Assembly (NCBI GenBank): GCA_937894055.1
Contig: CALDHQ010000035.1
Coordinates: 1-5,149 of the forward strand
DNA from: an uncultured Polymorphobacter sp.
GTDB lineage: Bacteria > Pseudomonadota > Alphaproteobacteria > Sphingomonadales > Sphingomonadaceae
Reading direction: 5' to 3'
DNA length: 5,149 bases
Shown: in pieces, positions 1 through 5,149 of the stretch
Layout of the letters: every line of letters starts with the position of its first letter
Position numbering within the stretch: the first letter of the stretch is position 1
Translations under genes and position numbers: made by a program
The notes under the pieces: generated by a model
The model's database searches: none
What the model saw: the letters and a program-made list of their open reading frames with translations, nothing else
Told to the model about the DNA's origin: nothing

Positions 1-627
1 CGGCAACCCGGCTTCAAGGAAGGTCGAGGCGTTCGAGCGGTCGGAGAAGCTCGGCTCCATGCCGTTCTGCGGCTTCTGGTTGCCGATAGTCAGCGTCAGC
101 GGCCGCAGCCCGCCATAGCTGATCCACGCATCGCGCACCGCCGATGCCATGCCGCCGGTCGCGGCCGCATCAACGACCAGCGCATAGCCGAAGTCGCCGA
201 AACTACCCTGCACGCCGATTTGGGCGCGGCGAATGATCGCGCCGTTGTAAAGCAGTGGTGCCCCCGGCCCGGCGTCATATTGATGGTAGAAGCCGACTTC
301 GGGCTGCAGCACGCCGACGATGGCGAGGCTATAGTTGCTGCCCGCAGATTCGAGCCGCGGGCTGGGCGCGGTCATCACCACCTTGCCGTTGTCGGTCGCG
401 GCTTCGACACCTGACACACGCGTCGCCAGCACCTGCGTCAGCTGGTCGACCTTGGAGTTGAGTGCCTTGATCTGCGCGTCCTGCGCGTCGAGCCGCGCCT
501 GCATCGCTGCCACGTCGGCGGCACTTGGCGATTGCGCCAGCGCCGGGGCGGCGAGCGCCACCGCCATTGCCAACGCAGACACGACTTTGCATTCGGCAAC
601 ACGCAGTTGCCGGCGGAAACCGGTCAT
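1..627 (-). CDS. Porin_O_P (OprO/OprP-like) outer-membrane porin, 3' end outside window
   Basis: The 209 visible codons begin at the ATG at 627 and run off the left edge without a stop. Residues 1-31 look like a signal peptide: a basic n-region (RRQLR), a hydrophobic stretch around 15-27, and an APALA-Q cleavage site near 31/32. Residues 38-70 are helical with heptad-like hydrophobic spacing (VAAMQARLDAQ, IKALNSKVDQL), as in the N-terminal coiled coil common in this porin group. From about 99 onward alternating beta-strand patterns appear (YSLAIVGVLQPEVGFY, IIRRAQIGVQGSFGDFGYAL, RDAWISYGG). The stretch IGNQKPQNGMEPSFSD (181-196), followed by FLEAGLP, matches the OprO/OprP-type signature in which a 'GQxKxPF..E' turn precedes 'ER.LP'. 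Family members form trimeric anion channels in the outer membrane. A good Shine-Dalgarno (AGGGGAG, minus strand of 635-641) lies 7 nt before the ATG. The gene starts 26 nt after modA, so it is probably co-transcribed. The substrate is not readable from the visible part; phosphate is the family prototype and molybdate or another oxyanion is suggested by context only. Confidence 0.85.
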   Translation of the reverse strand, partial: MTGFRRQLRVAECKVVSALAMAVALAAPALAQSPSAADVAAMQARLDAQDAQIKALNSKVDQLTQVLATRVSGVEAATDNGKVVMTAPSPRLESAGSNYSLAIVGVLQPEVGFYHQYDAGPGAPLLYNGAIIRRAQIGVQGSFGDFGYALVVDAAATGGMASAVRDAWISYGGLRPLTLTIGNQKPQNGMEPSFSDRSNASTFLEAGLP

Positions 628-653
628 TCAAAATCTCCCCTGTTACGCCCTGC

Positions 654-1430
654 TCAGCGGGTGCCGAATCCGTATTTTGCGAAGATGGCCTTTCCAGCGT
701 CCGACAGCAGGAAGGCGCGGAAGCCGGCACTGCCCGGGTGACGCGACCCTGCGACAATCGCCAGCGGATAGGTGATCGGCGCGTGGCTGATTTCGGGGAA
801 GGTGCCGACCACCACGACATCCTTGGCAGCGCGCGCGTCGGTACCGTAGACGATGCCCGCCGCCGCTTCGTCGCGCGCCACCAGCAGCAGTGCGGCGCGG
901 ACGTTTTCGGCGCGCACCACCCTGGCTTCGACAGCGCGCCAGACACCGAGGTTGGTCAGCGCCGCCTTGCCGTATTTACCCGCCGGCACCGAGTCGGGGT
1001 CGGCCATCGCCAGCCGGCCGTTGCCGAGCGCCGCTGCCAAAGCGAAGCCCGGTGTGATGGCAAGTTTGAACGGCCGCGACGCGGGTGCCACCAGCACCAG
1101 CGTATTGGTCAGGAAGCTGGTGCGCGTGCCTGGCACGATGAGCTTCTTGTTCGCGAGGAAATCCATCCACGGCTCGTCGGCGGCGATGAACATGTCGGCG
1201 GGTGCGCCGGCATCAATCTGCCGTGCCAGCACCGAGCTTGCGGCAAACGACAGCACCGGACGCGGATTGCCCTTTGCGGCCCAGGCATCGGCAGCAGCGG
1301 TGAGCGATTCCTGCAGGCTGGCGGCAGCGAGCACCAGCGGGCCCTTGGTTGGCTGTGCCGCGACGGGTGTCGCTGCGAGCGCCAGCAATCCGCCCAACAG
1401 CAAGAAACGCCGCCCGATCCGTAGCTCCAT
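654..1430 (-). CDS. modA: ModA, periplasmic molybdate-binding protein of an ABC transporter
   Basis: 258 residues, close to the usual ModA length (E. coli about 257). Residues 1-25 form a signal peptide: RIGRR, a hydrophobic core LLLGGLLALAA, then VAA before Q26. The mature protein follows the ModA pattern throughout: LAAASLQESL (34-43), FAASSVLARQI (62-72), GAPADMFIAAD (75-85), LVLVAP, DPDSVPAGKYG (144-154), VRAALLLVARDEA (177-189), GIVYGTDA (192-199), and a C-terminal IFAKYGF. By alignment from memory, the E. coli oxyanion ligands S12, S39, A125, V152 and Y170 correspond to S38, S65, A150, V177 and Y195, all retained, so molybdate/tungstate binding is expected. The start is supported by AGGGG (minus strand of 1437-1441) 6 nt upstream. 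Mature ModA delivers its ligand to the ModB permease and ModC ATPase, neither of which is in the window; the next gene is a porin instead. A palindrome 25 nt upstream of the start probably controls expression. Confidence 0.95.
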   Translation of the reverse strand: MELRIGRRFLLLGGLLALAATPVAAQPTKGPLVLAAASLQESLTAAADAWAAKGNPRPVLSFAASSVLARQIDAGAPADMFIAADEPWMDFLANKKLIVPGTRTSFLTNTLVLVAPASRPFKLAITPGFALAAALGNGRLAMADPDSVPAGKYGKAALTNLGVWRAVEARVVRAENVRAALLLVARDEAAAGIVYGTDARAAKDVVVVGTFPEISHAPITYPLAIVAGSRHPGSAGFRAFLLSDAGKAIFAKYGFGTR

Positions 1431-1454
1431 CCTGCGCCCCTGTTCGCATCGACT

Positions 1455-1478
1455 CGATATGTTTCAACATATACATCG
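1455..1478. promoter_or_regulatory. Candidate ModE-type operator upstream of modA
   Basis: The spacer between the ModE-like gene and modA contains the perfect inverted repeat ATATGTT-TC-AACATAT at 1457-1472. It sits inside a 24-bp element bounded by CG on each side (1455-1478). Read on the minus strand, the element has the form CGnTnTAT-N8-ACATATCG. This resembles the E. coli modA operator as I recall it (arms GTTATATT and TACATAAC, also 24 bp between the CG ends). The 1455 end is 25 nt before the modA ATG, a position suited to repression at or near the transcription start. The stretch is clearly AT-richer than its surroundings. The palindrome is seen directly; its assignment to a ModE-family protein is inferred from resemblance and from the ModE-like gene next door. 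I could not fix convincing -35 and -10 boxes. Confidence 0.55.
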
Positions 1479-1531
1479 ATTGCGATTGAGCGCCAGCCCG
1501 CTGGTGCGGCGCGAGGGAATTTTCGCGCGTG

Positions 1532-1900
1532 CTACGGGCGCGGTGTCGGCAGCACGGCGGCCAGCAGTGCTGCCGCCGGCTTGGCGGCCGCCTTGGCGAT
1601 GGCGACCTCAAGTGCGCGGTATTGGGCAAGCACGGTTTCGCCGAGCGGCGTCAGCACGGCGCCGCCACCCTTGGCACCACCATGCGCGGTGGCGACAAGC
1701 GGTTCGCGCCAGGCGCGGTTCATCGTGTCGACGAGCAGCCAGGTGCGCCGGTAGCTGAAGCCAAGTGCCCTGCCCGCCGCCGAAATCGATCCGGTGGCGC
1801 GCACCGCCTCAAGCAAGTCGGCCTTGCCCGGCCCCATGGCGATCGTGTCGCCGCACAGCAGCTGCGCCTTGAGCTTCAGCCGCGGCGCGTCGTCGCCCAT
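1532..1900 (-). CDS. Single-domain ModE-type winged-helix regulator (no MOP/TOBE domain)
   Basis: 122 residues matching the N-terminal DNA-binding domain of ModE (COG2005-type). The helix-turn-helix covers about 29-60: LLEAVRATGSISAAGRALG, then FSYRRTWLLVDTMN, very close to the ModE pattern 'GSIS.AA..LG.SY.RAW.LVD.MN'. The wing follows at 67-87 (PLVAT, GGAKGGGAVLTPLG), with the glycine-rich turn typical of the family. A helix after 88 (TVLAQYRALEVAIAKAAAK) probably dimerises. Full-length ModE is about 260 residues with two molybdate-binding MOP domains; these are absent, and TAG follows a Pro-rich tail, so the protein ends naturally. The start lies 1 nt after the mmsB stop (TGA-A-ATG) with no strong Shine-Dalgarno, which points to translation coupled to mmsB. 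It stands 101 nt upstream of modA, so regulation of modA is likely. Without a MOP domain, how it would sense molybdate is unclear; it may bind DNA constitutively or respond to something else. Confidence 0.85.
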   Translation of the reverse strand: MGDDAPRLKLKAQLLCGDTIAMGPGKADLLEAVRATGSISAAGRALGFSYRRTWLLVDTMNRAWREPLVATAHGGAKGGGAVLTPLGETVLAQYRALEVAIAKAAAKPAAALLAAVLPTPRP

Positions 1901-1901
1901 T

Positions 1902-2789
1902 TCAGTCGCGCCAGCTGCCGTCCAGCAGCTTGATCACTGCCGAAAAGTCCTTCGGTGCGCCGCCGAGCCCGGCGAACATCTGGTAGAGCGCTTCGGCCTG
2001 CGCGCCCATCGGCACCGAGGCACCGACCGACTGCGCGGCCTCGACCGCAAGTTTCAAGTCCTTGAGCATCAGTGCGGCTGCGAAGCCGCCTTCATAGTCG
2101 CGGTTCGCCGGCGCGGTCGGCACCGGCCCTGGCACCGGGCAATAGCTCGTCATCGACCAGCACTGGCCACTCGCCTTTGAACTGATGTCGAAGAAAGTCT
2201 GCGCGTCGAGCCCGAGCTTCTGCGCCAGCACGAACGCTTCCGCCGTCGCCACCATCGACGCGCCGAGCAGCATGTTGTTGCAGATCTTCGCCGCCTGCCC
2301 TGCGCCGGCACCGCCGGCATGGATGATCGCCTTGCCCATCGCGGCGAGCACGACTTCGGCGCGCGCGAATGCCTCGCTGCTGCCGCCGACCATGAAGGTC
2401 AGCGTACCGGCATTGGCGGCAGCGATTCCGCCCGACACCGGTGCATCGACCATGACCAGTCCGGCGGCATCGGCCTCTGCGGCGACGGCCTTGGCGCTGG
2501 CGACGTCGATCGTCGAGCAATCGAGCAGCAGCGTGCCCTTGGCGGCAGTGCCGAACACGGATTGCGCATAGACGCTGCGGACATGCGTGCCGGCGGGCAG
2601 CATCGTGACCACAGCATCGGCGCCAGTGACAGCGGCAGCAGCGTCGGCGGCAATGCTGCAACCGGCGTCACGCGCCCGCGCGCAGGCATCGCCCGACAGG
2701 TCGAAGGCGTTGACCGCGTGGCCCGCCTTGACGAGGTTGGCGGCCATGCCGCCGCCCATGTTGCCGAGCCCGATGAAGCCGATCTTCAT
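1902..2789 (-). CDS. mmsB: 3-hydroxyisobutyrate dehydrogenase
   Basis: 295 residues, the normal size for this NAD-dependent beta-hydroxyacid dehydrogenase, which oxidises 3-hydroxyisobutyrate to methylmalonate semialdehyde in valine catabolism (cytoplasmic). The N-terminal Rossmann fold carries GLGNMG at 7-12, with D30 at the end of the second strand favouring NAD over NADP. The substrate-binding signature DAPVSGG lies at 115-121. The catalytic lysine is K168 in GAGQAAKICNN (162-172), with N172 beside it. A conserved lysine, K243, occurs in MLKDLKLA. The segment YCPVPGPVPTAP before DYEGGF (216-236) is the loop seen in genuine 3-hydroxyisobutyrate dehydrogenases (PVPG), which argues against the tartronate semialdehyde reductase or 6-phosphogluconate dehydrogenase branches. 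The start is 3 nt after the hydratase stop (TAA-GCC-ATG), with a GGAAGGGA ribosome site inside the end of that gene. Its place between the hydratase and the ModE-like gene, with mmsA first in the operon, supports the valine role. Confidence 0.94.
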   Translation of the reverse strand: MKIGFIGLGNMGGGMAANLVKAGHAVNAFDLSGDACARARDAGCSIAADAAAAVTGADAVVTMLPAGTHVRSVYAQSVFGTAAKGTLLLDCSTIDVASAKAVAAEADAAGLVMVDAPVSGGIAAANAGTLTFMVGGSSEAFARAEVVLAAMGKAIIHAGGAGAGQAAKICNNMLLGASMVATAEAFVLAQKLGLDAQTFFDISSKASGQCWSMTSYCPVPGPVPTAPANRDYEGGFAAALMLKDLKLAVEAAQSVGASVPMGAQAEALYQMFAGLGGAPKDFSAVIKLLDGSWRD

Positions 2790-2792
2790 GGC

Positions 2793-3566
2793 TTAGCGTC
2801 CCTTCCAGTCGGCGGCGCGCTTGGCGATGAACGCCGCCATGCCTTCCTTCTGGTCTTCGGAGCCGAACAGTCCGTCGAACAGCCGGCGTTCGAACAGCAC
2901 GCCCTGCGCCAACGGCGTTTCGAACGCGACATTGACCATTTCCTTGACCGCGCGCGCTGCAATTGGCGACATTGATGCCACCGCTTCAGCCGACTTGAGC
3001 GCTTCGGCGATGAGGTCGGCGGCGGGCACGACGCGCGCGACCAGCCCGGCAGCTTCGGCCTCTTCGGCGCCCATCATCCGACCGGTCAGGCACATTTCCA
3101 TCGTCTTGGCCTTGCCGATGGCGCGCGCCATGCGCTGGCTGCCGCCCATGCCCGGCGTGACGCCGAGCTTGATTTCGGGCTGGCCGAACTTGGCGCTGTC
3201 GGCGGCGATGATGAAGTCGCACATCATCGCCAGCTCGCAGCCGCCGCCGAGCGCGAAGCCGCTGACCGCGGCGATCACCGGCTTGCGCGTCGCGATGACG
3301 CGGTCATAGCCGGCGAACAGATTGCCGCCGAAGGTGTCGGCGAAGGCCAACTCGGCCATTTCCTTGATGTCGGCGCCCGCCGCGAAGGCCTTTTCGCTGC
3401 CGGTGATGACCGCGCAGCCCTGGCTGTCATCGGCATCGAACGCGCCGAGTGCAGCAATGAGATCGTTCATCACCTGACTGTTGAGCGCGTTGAGCGCTTG
3501 CGGCCGGTTGAGGCGGATCAGCGTGACGCGGCCATGGGTTTCGACGAGCAAAGTTTCATACGACAT
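2793..3566 (-). CDS. Enoyl-CoA hydratase, crotonase fold (probable methacrylyl-CoA hydratase)
   Basis: 257 residues, the standard length for a monofunctional short-chain enoyl-CoA hydratase. Both catalytic glutamates are present: E111 in [10 protein letters not shown] and E131 in [10 protein letters not shown], equivalent to E144 and E164 of the rat enzyme. The oxyanion-hole residues are A65 in AAGADIKEM and G108. The adjoining [10 protein letters not shown] (137-146) and the N-terminal [12 protein letters not shown] (18-29) are family hallmarks. The protein adds water across the double bond of a 2-enoyl-CoA. Between mmsA and mmsB the likely substrate is methacrylyl-CoA, giving 3-hydroxyisobutyryl-CoA, but wider fatty-acid or branched-chain activity is possible. 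It is too short, and its second acid is Glu, so it does not look like the roughly 350-residue 3-hydroxyisobutyryl-CoA hydrolase that the pathway also needs. The start is set by a perfect AGGAGG 8 nt upstream, overlapping the mmsA stop. Confidence 0.92.
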   Translation of the reverse strand: MSYETLLVETHGRVTLIRLNRPQALNALNSQVMNDLIAALGAFDADDSQGCAVITGSEKAFAAGADIKEMAELAFADTFGGNLFAGYDRVIATRKPVIAAVSGFALGGGCELAMMCDFIIAADSAKFGQPEIKLGVTPGMGGSQRMARAIGKAKTMEMCLTGRMMGAEEAEAAGLVARVVPAADLIAEALKSAEAVASMSPIAARAVKEMVNVAFETPLAQGVLFERRLFDGLFGSEDQKEGMAAFIAKRAADWKGR

Positions 3567-3574
3567 CGGGAATT

Positions 3575-3580
3575 CCTCCT
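3575..3580 (-). promoter_or_regulatory. Shine-Dalgarno AGGAGG overlapping the mmsA stop codon
   Basis: On the minus strand the mmsA stop TAG (3581-3579) shares its last two bases with AGGAGG, which lies 8 nt before the ATG of the enoyl-CoA hydratase. This is the strongest ribosome site in the window. It implies that ribosomes finishing mmsA cover the initiation region of the next gene, so the two are translationally coupled. It also fixes the hydratase start at 3566. Confidence 0.85.
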
Positions 3581-5078
3581 ACTTCATCGTCGGGATGATG
3601 AAGCTGCTATCGGCGAGCGTGCCGGCGGCGGGCCAGCGCTGGGTGACGGTCTTGACCTTGGTATAGAAGCGCACGCCGTCGGTGCCGTACTGGTTGGTGT
3701 CGCCAAACGCCGAACGCTTCCAGCCGCCAAAGCTGTGATAGGCGACCGGCACCGGGATCGGCACGTTGATGCCGACCATGCCGACTTCGACTTGGGCTGC
3801 GAATTCGCGCGCGGCCTCGCCGTTGCGCGTGAAGATGGCGACGCCGTTGCCATATTGATGCTCGCTCGGCAGTGCCAAGGCTTGGGCAAAGCTGTCGGCG
3901 CGGACCATCTGCAGCACGGGGCCGAAGATTTCCTCCTGGTACGACTGCATGCTCGGCTTGACGTGGTCGAACAGCGTCGGGCCGACGAAGAAGCCCTGTT
4001 CATGGCCCTGCAGGCTGAAGCCGCGGCCATCGACGACCAGCTCGGCGCCTTCATTGACGCCCATGGTGATATAGTCCTCGATGCGCGCCTTGTGCGCGGC
4101 GCTGACCACCGGGCCGTAGTGCGCGTCGGCGTCGGTCGAGACGCCGATGCGCAGCTCGGCAATCGCCGGCAGCAGCTTTTCGCGCAGCGCCAGCGCGGTC
4201 TTTTCGCCGACCGGCACGACCACCGGCAGCGCCATGCAGCGCTCGCCCGCCGAGCCGAAGGCTGCACCCGCCAGATCGGCGACGACCTGGTCGAGATCCG
4301 CATCGGGCAGCACGACGCCGTGGTTCTTGGCGCCGCCCATTGCCTGGACGCGTTTGCCCGCCGCGACACCGCGCTTGTAGACATAGTGCGCGATGTCCGA
4401 CGAGCCGACGAAGCTGACCGCCTTGACGGTCGGGTTATCGAGGATGGCATCGACCGCGACCTTGTCGCCGTGGACGACGTTGAGGATGCCCGCCGGCAGC
4501 CCGGCTTCCATCATCAGCTCGCCAAGTTTGACCGGCACCGACGGGTCGCGCTCGCTGGGCTTGAGGATGAAGGCGTTGCCGCAGGCTACGCCCATGCCGA
4601 ACATCCACATCGGGATCATCGCCGGGAAGTTGAACGGCGTGATGCCGGCCACCACGCCGAGCGGCTGGCGCATCGAATAGACGTCGATGCCCGGGCCGGC
4701 GCCGCCGGTATAGTCGCCCTTGAGCAGATGCGGGATGCCGCAGGCGAATTCGATGACTTCGAGCCCGCGCTGGATGTCGCCCTTCGAATCGGCGATGACC
4801 TTGCCGTGTTCCGACGACAGCAGTTCGGCGAGGCTGTTCATGTCGCGCTCGATCAGCCGCTTGAAGTCGAACATGACGCGGGCGCGGCGCTGCGGGTTGG
4901 TCGCCGCCCAGGCCGGCTGCGCGGCGGCGGCGTTGGCAATCGCGGCATCGACTTCGGCGACGGTGGCGAGCTGGACGCGCGCCTGCACAGTGCCGGTATT
5001 GGGATCGAAGACGTCGCTCCAGTTGCCCGATGTCCCCGGCGCGCTGGCGCCACCGATGAAGTGATGAATGTCGCGCAT
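3579..5078 (-). CDS. mmsA: Methylmalonate-semialdehyde dehydrogenase (CoA-acylating)
   Basis: 499 residues, the size of known MmsA/IolA enzymes. It converts methylmalonate semialdehyde, NAD and CoA to propionyl-CoA, CO2 and NADH, the last step before propionate metabolism in valine breakdown. Aldehyde dehydrogenase features: PFNFP (148-152) with oxyanion-hole N150, KPSE (173-176) for NAD binding, FVGSS (223-227), and the nucleophile C281 in GSAGERCMALPVV (275-287). The base glutamate of hydrolytic aldehyde dehydrogenases, usually in 'ELGGK', is missing: the site reads QAMGGAKNH (245-253). Loss of that glutamate, together with an Arg immediately before the cysteine (R280), is characteristic of the CoA-dependent MSDH branch. 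The C-terminal SFGGWKRSAFGD (around 450-461) also fits. The ATG at 5078 has GGGAGA (minus strand of 5087-5092) 8 nt upstream, and the protein aligns with the family from its first residues (HHFIGG). First gene visible in the operon. Confidence 0.96.
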   Translation of the reverse strand: MRDIHHFIGGASAPGTSGNWSDVFDPNTGTVQARVQLATVAEVDAAIANAAAAQPAWAATNPQRRARVMFDFKRLIERDMNSLAELLSSEHGKVIADSKGDIQRGLEVIEFACGIPHLLKGDYTGGAGPGIDVYSMRQPLGVVAGITPFNFPAMIPMWMFGMGVACGNAFILKPSERDPSVPVKLGELMMEAGLPAGILNVVHGDKVAVDAILDNPTVKAVSFVGSSDIAHYVYKRGVAAGKRVQAMGGAKNHGVVLPDADLDQVVADLAGAAFGSAGERCMALPVVVPVGEKTALALREKLLPAIAELRIGVSTDADAHYGPVVSAAHKARIEDYITMGVNEGAELVVDGRGFSLQGHEQGFFVGPTLFDHVKPSMQSYQEEIFGPVLQMVRADSFAQALALPSEHQYGNGVAIFTRNGEAAREFAAQVEVGMVGINVPIPVPVAYHSFGGWKRSAFGDTNQYGTDGVRFYTKVKTVTQRWPAAGTLADSSFIIPTMK

Positions 5079-5110
5079 GACCTGTATCTCCCGGACTGCC
5101 GCTTGGCTGT

Positions 5111-5135
5111 GCGACGTTCCTTATTGCGCGACGTT
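5111..5135 (-). repeat. 8-bp direct repeat upstream of mmsA, possible operator
   Basis: The octamer GCGACGTT occurs at 5111-5118 and again at 5128-5135 on the plus strand (AACGTCGC on the coding strand), 17 bp apart from start to start. Both copies are in the 71-nt region between the mmsA ATG and the right edge. The spacer contains the only AT-rich patch there (TTATTG), and a GTGACA close to the edge could serve as a weak -35. Two equal half-sites about one and a half helical turns apart could bind a regulator of the valine genes, but in G+C-rich DNA a repeat this short may be chance. The region is cut by the window, so the full promoter cannot be judged. Confidence 0.3.
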
Positions 5136-5149
5136 GCCGCTGTCACCCC

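Noticed and set aside
329..946. A 205-codon minus-strand frame bridging the end of modA and the porin start
   Set aside because: It overlaps both real genes in another frame. The modA and porin frames show signal peptides, ribosome sites and family motifs, while this one shows none.
1509..1528. Hairpin with arms GCGCGA/TCGCGC and an 8-nt loop just after the ModE-like stop, considered as a terminator
   Set aside because: On the minus strand the hairpin is followed by CGCACCAGCGGG with no T run, and the stem is only 6 bp, so an intrinsic terminator is not supported. A weak attenuating role cannot be excluded.
525..1758. Two long plus-strand open frames (525-1424 and 853-1758, about 300 codons each) opposite modA and the porin/regulator region
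   Set aside because: They lie antisense to modA, whose protein is recognisable from end to end. Their translations are Arg/Ala/Ser-rich without family motifs, as expected from stop-poor frames in G+C-rich DNA.
3584..4450. A 288-codon minus-strand frame inside mmsA
   Set aside because: It is out of frame with a clearly conserved dehydrogenase and its translation is a low-complexity Arg/Ser/Ala sequence, a frame shadow.
1..5149. Mobile elements, CRISPR arrays, tRNA genes or phage genes
   Set aside because: No terminal repeats, transposase motifs, regularly spaced repeats or tRNA-like cloverleaf were seen. The window is nearly filled by six chromosomal-type genes with uniform composition.

Overview
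The window is about two-thirds G+C, and all six genes lie on the minus strand with third codon positions dominated by G and C. The protein types (a short-chain valine catabolic set, a Porin_O_P-type outer-membrane protein, a molybdate-binding protein) and the base composition suggest an alphaproteobacterium, probably a sphingomonad. This placement is by general resemblance only; no rRNA or other marker is present.

The genes read from right to left. The first block (5078 down to 1532) is a tightly packed operon. It starts with methylmalonate-semialdehyde dehydrogenase (mmsA), then a crotonase-fold enoyl-CoA hydratase, then 3-hydroxyisobutyrate dehydrogenase (mmsB), and ends with a small single-domain ModE-type winged-helix regulator. 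Gaps are 12, 3 and 1 nt, so co-transcription and translational coupling are likely. The first three proteins fit the distal valine pathway: methacrylyl-CoA hydration, 3-hydroxyisobutyrate oxidation, and conversion of methylmalonate semialdehyde to propionyl-CoA. Isobutyryl-CoA dehydrogenase and 3-hydroxyisobutyryl-CoA hydrolase are not in the window.

A 101-nt spacer (1431-1531) follows. It holds a perfect 7-bp inverted repeat inside a 24-bp element that resembles a ModE operator. This is the only obvious control region inside the gene string.

The second block (1430 down to the left edge) is modA, a periplasmic molybdate-binding protein, followed 26 nt later by the N-terminal 209 residues of a phosphate-selective-porin-type (OprO/OprP) outer-membrane protein cut by the window edge. 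modB and modC are not in the window. The layout of regulator, operator, binding protein and anion porin suggests an oxyanion (molybdate) import module in which an outer-membrane channel is genetically tied to the periplasmic binding protein. That link is the most interesting point here, and it is an inference. Apart from the short upstream region at the right edge, where an 8-bp direct repeat lies in front of mmsA, almost all of the sequence is coding.
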